Positions 62,975 to 64,000 of a stretch of 64,000 nt of DNA are shown here, piece by piece. Each line of letters opens with the position of its first letter. The first letter of the stretch is position 1. Both the position numbers and the translations under genes were made by a program. The notes beneath the pieces are model-generated. The model searched no databases. It was not told where the DNA came from and saw only the letters and a list, made by a program, of their open reading frames with translations. This DNA comes from [Pseudomonas] carboxydohydrogena (GTDB lineage Bacteria > Pseudomonadota > Alphaproteobacteria > Rhizobiales > Xanthobacteraceae): NCBI RefSeq assembly GCF_029030725.1, contig NZ_CP113162.1, forward strand, positions 2,230,501 through 2,294,500, read 5' to 3'.

Positions 62975-64000
62975 TCAGGCCGGCGTGGGGCGCGGCGCCG
63001 TAGGGTCGCTGCGGACATCGACGAAGCGTTCACCCGGCTTGCATGTGAACGCCAGCATCGCACCAATCAGAAGAAACGCGAGCGATCCGATGAACGGGAC
63101 GTCCCAGCGCCCCGTCAGATCAATCGCATATCCGAACACCACCGGAGATATAATCCCGGCCATGCCGAAACCAAAGTTCATAAAACCGGACGCCGAGCCG
63201 GAAAATTCCGGCGCGATATCCATCGGGATCGCCCAGATCGGGGCAACGATCAACTCCGCGAAGAAGAATGCGAAACTGAGGCAGGTCGCCACGGTCGTGA
63301 GGTCGTGAACGAACACGATCGGCAGCATGAAGCAGAACGATCCAAGGAAGCCGAGAACGATGACGCTGACGCGCGCCTTGTTCACATCGCCGGTCTTCTT
63401 CAGGATACGGTCGCTGAGGAGACCGCCGACCGTGTCACCAACCACACCGGCCAGGAACACACCCGCCGCGAACAGCGCCGACTTCTTGATGTTGAGATTG
63501 AACTCGTGAAGGAAAAAGGATGGCAGCCAGTTCAGGTACAGCCACAAAATCCAGCCATAGCAGAAGTCGGTCAGCGTCACCGGCATGATGCGTTTGAGGA
63601 GCGGTCCCCACGGCACCGACTTCCGCGTGGCCACCACGGTGGCGGGCGGCAGGCCCGTCAATTCCTCAGGCGTGATCTGCGAATGCGTGCGCGGATCGTC
63701 GCGGAAGTAGATGAACCACACAACTGCCCAGATCAGCGCCGCGACGCCGAGGAAGATAAATGAATCGCGCCATGAGAACGACACGACGATCAACGCGATC
63801 AGCGGCGGCGTCAGCGCGTTTCCCGCGCGCGAGAAAGCATGGGTGATGCCCTGCGCGAAGGCGCGCTGATCGGGCCGCATCCAGTTCGCCAGCGCACGCG
63901 TGGCGGTCGGGAACGCAGGCCCCTCGCCCATGCCGAGCGCGAGACGCGACAGGAACAGCGCGGCCAGCCCGCCGACAAAGCCGGTCCAGATCGTCGCGAG
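62975..64000 (-). CDS. MFS carrier of the anion:cation symporter family, 5' end outside window
   Basis: At least 342 residues of a 12-helix major facilitator, open to the window end, so about the first 80-100 residues are missing. Helix 4-5 block RLALGMGEGPAFPTATRALANWM and the later GGLLSDRILKKTGD are typical of the ACS family (phthalate, glucarate, sialate, D-galactonate and sulfoacetate carriers such as SauU). It lies 70 bases upstream of the aldehyde dehydrogenase on the same strand, and the substrate is presumably the acid that the ligase activates. Confidence 0.88.
   Translation of the reverse strand, partial: LATIWTGFVGGLAALFLSRLALGMGEGPAFPTATRALANWMRPDQRAFAQGITHAFSRAGNALTPPLIALIVVSFSWRDSFIFLGVAALIWAVVWFIYFRDDPRTHSQITPEELTGLPPATVVATRKSVPWGPLLKRIMPVTLTDFCYGWILWLYLNWLPSFFLHEFNLNIKKSALFAAGVFLAGVVGDTVGGLLSDRILKKTGDVNKARVSVIVLGFLGSFCFMLPIVFVHDLTTVATCLSFAFFFAELIVAPIWAIPMDIAPEFSGSASGFMNFGFGMAGIISPVVFGYAIDLTGRWDVPFIGSLAFLLIGAMLAFTCKPGERFVDVRSDPTAPRPTPA

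Noticed and set aside
1-64000. CRISPR arrays, tRNA/rRNA genes, insertion sequences, prophage
   Set aside because: I saw no regularly spaced repeats, no cloverleaf or rRNA sequence, no transposase or integrase and no terminal inverted repeats when reading through the window.

Overview
The window is GC-rich, gene-dense alphaproteobacterial chromosome. The best fit is a member of the Nitrobacteraceae/Bradyrhizobiaceae (Bradyrhizobium, Afipia/Oligotropha, Rhodopseudomonas relatives). The grounds are an Omp31/BOMP-type porin-like protein, a candidate Irr-type iron box, a TRAP-independent TctABC system, solitary Ku, and a B12-dependent radical SAM protein of the hopanoid-methylase type. This placement is inference from protein character, not from a search. 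I see no rRNA, tRNA, CRISPR array, insertion sequence or phage gene.

Layout. 1-3.4 kb: B12/radical SAM protein (cut by the window edge), fdhD, trhO and slyX. 3.4-10.2 kb (minus strand): an aldo/keto reductase, glpD, a FecR-domain secreted protein next to a TPR/beta-barrel outer-membrane protein, and a protein with two tandem DXD glycosyltransferase domains. 10.2-15.3 kb: a tetR-adaptor-RND pump operon with a clear operator palindrome. 15.4-29.4 kb: a catabolic island built around a divergent promoter. Leftward it encodes a class V aminotransferase and a TctCBA solute transporter; rightward a GntR/FCD regulator, a large FAD/Fe-S D-2-hydroxyacid dehydrogenase, a GlcG-like protein, a CaiB CoA-transferase, an atypical crotonase, a D-3-hydroxyaspartate-aldolase-like PLP enzyme and an M20 (ureido/carbamoyl) amidohydrolase. 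Several of these families make or consume glyoxylate.

29.4-37.5 kb: a type II NADH dehydrogenase, a Tat-exported class A beta-lactamase, an oxalate/formate-type MFS antiporter with a 41-residue companion membrane protein, and the molybdenum-cofactor genes mobB-moeA-tusA-like with divergent mobA. FdhD, MobA and TusA-type proteins all serve molybdenum formate dehydrogenases, which would use the formate linked to oxalate exchange, but no such dehydrogenase lies in the window. 37.6-45.4 kb: an abundant-type porin, solitary ku, and an iron-uptake block (TonB-dependent receptor, piuC, exbB, exbD, tonB) with a candidate iron box. 45.5-48.6 kb: biotin operon bioF-bioD-bioA with overlapping stops and starts. 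48.6-59.4 kb: a chemoreceptor, a short-chain dehydrogenase, an aldo/keto reductase, a LysR/FAD-protein divergent pair, an MHYT-PAS-GGDEF-EAL protein and a Crp-type regulator.

59.4-64 kb: a tightly packed minus-strand operon encoding an MFS carrier (cut by the window end), a CoA-acylating aldehyde dehydrogenase and the two subunits of an ADP-forming (SucCD-like) CoA ligase. The gene set matches an import-activate-reduce route from a small acid to its aldehyde; a sulfoacetate-to-sulfoacetaldehyde (Sau) pathway is the leading hypothesis. This operon and the glyoxylate-centred island are the two most interesting systems here.
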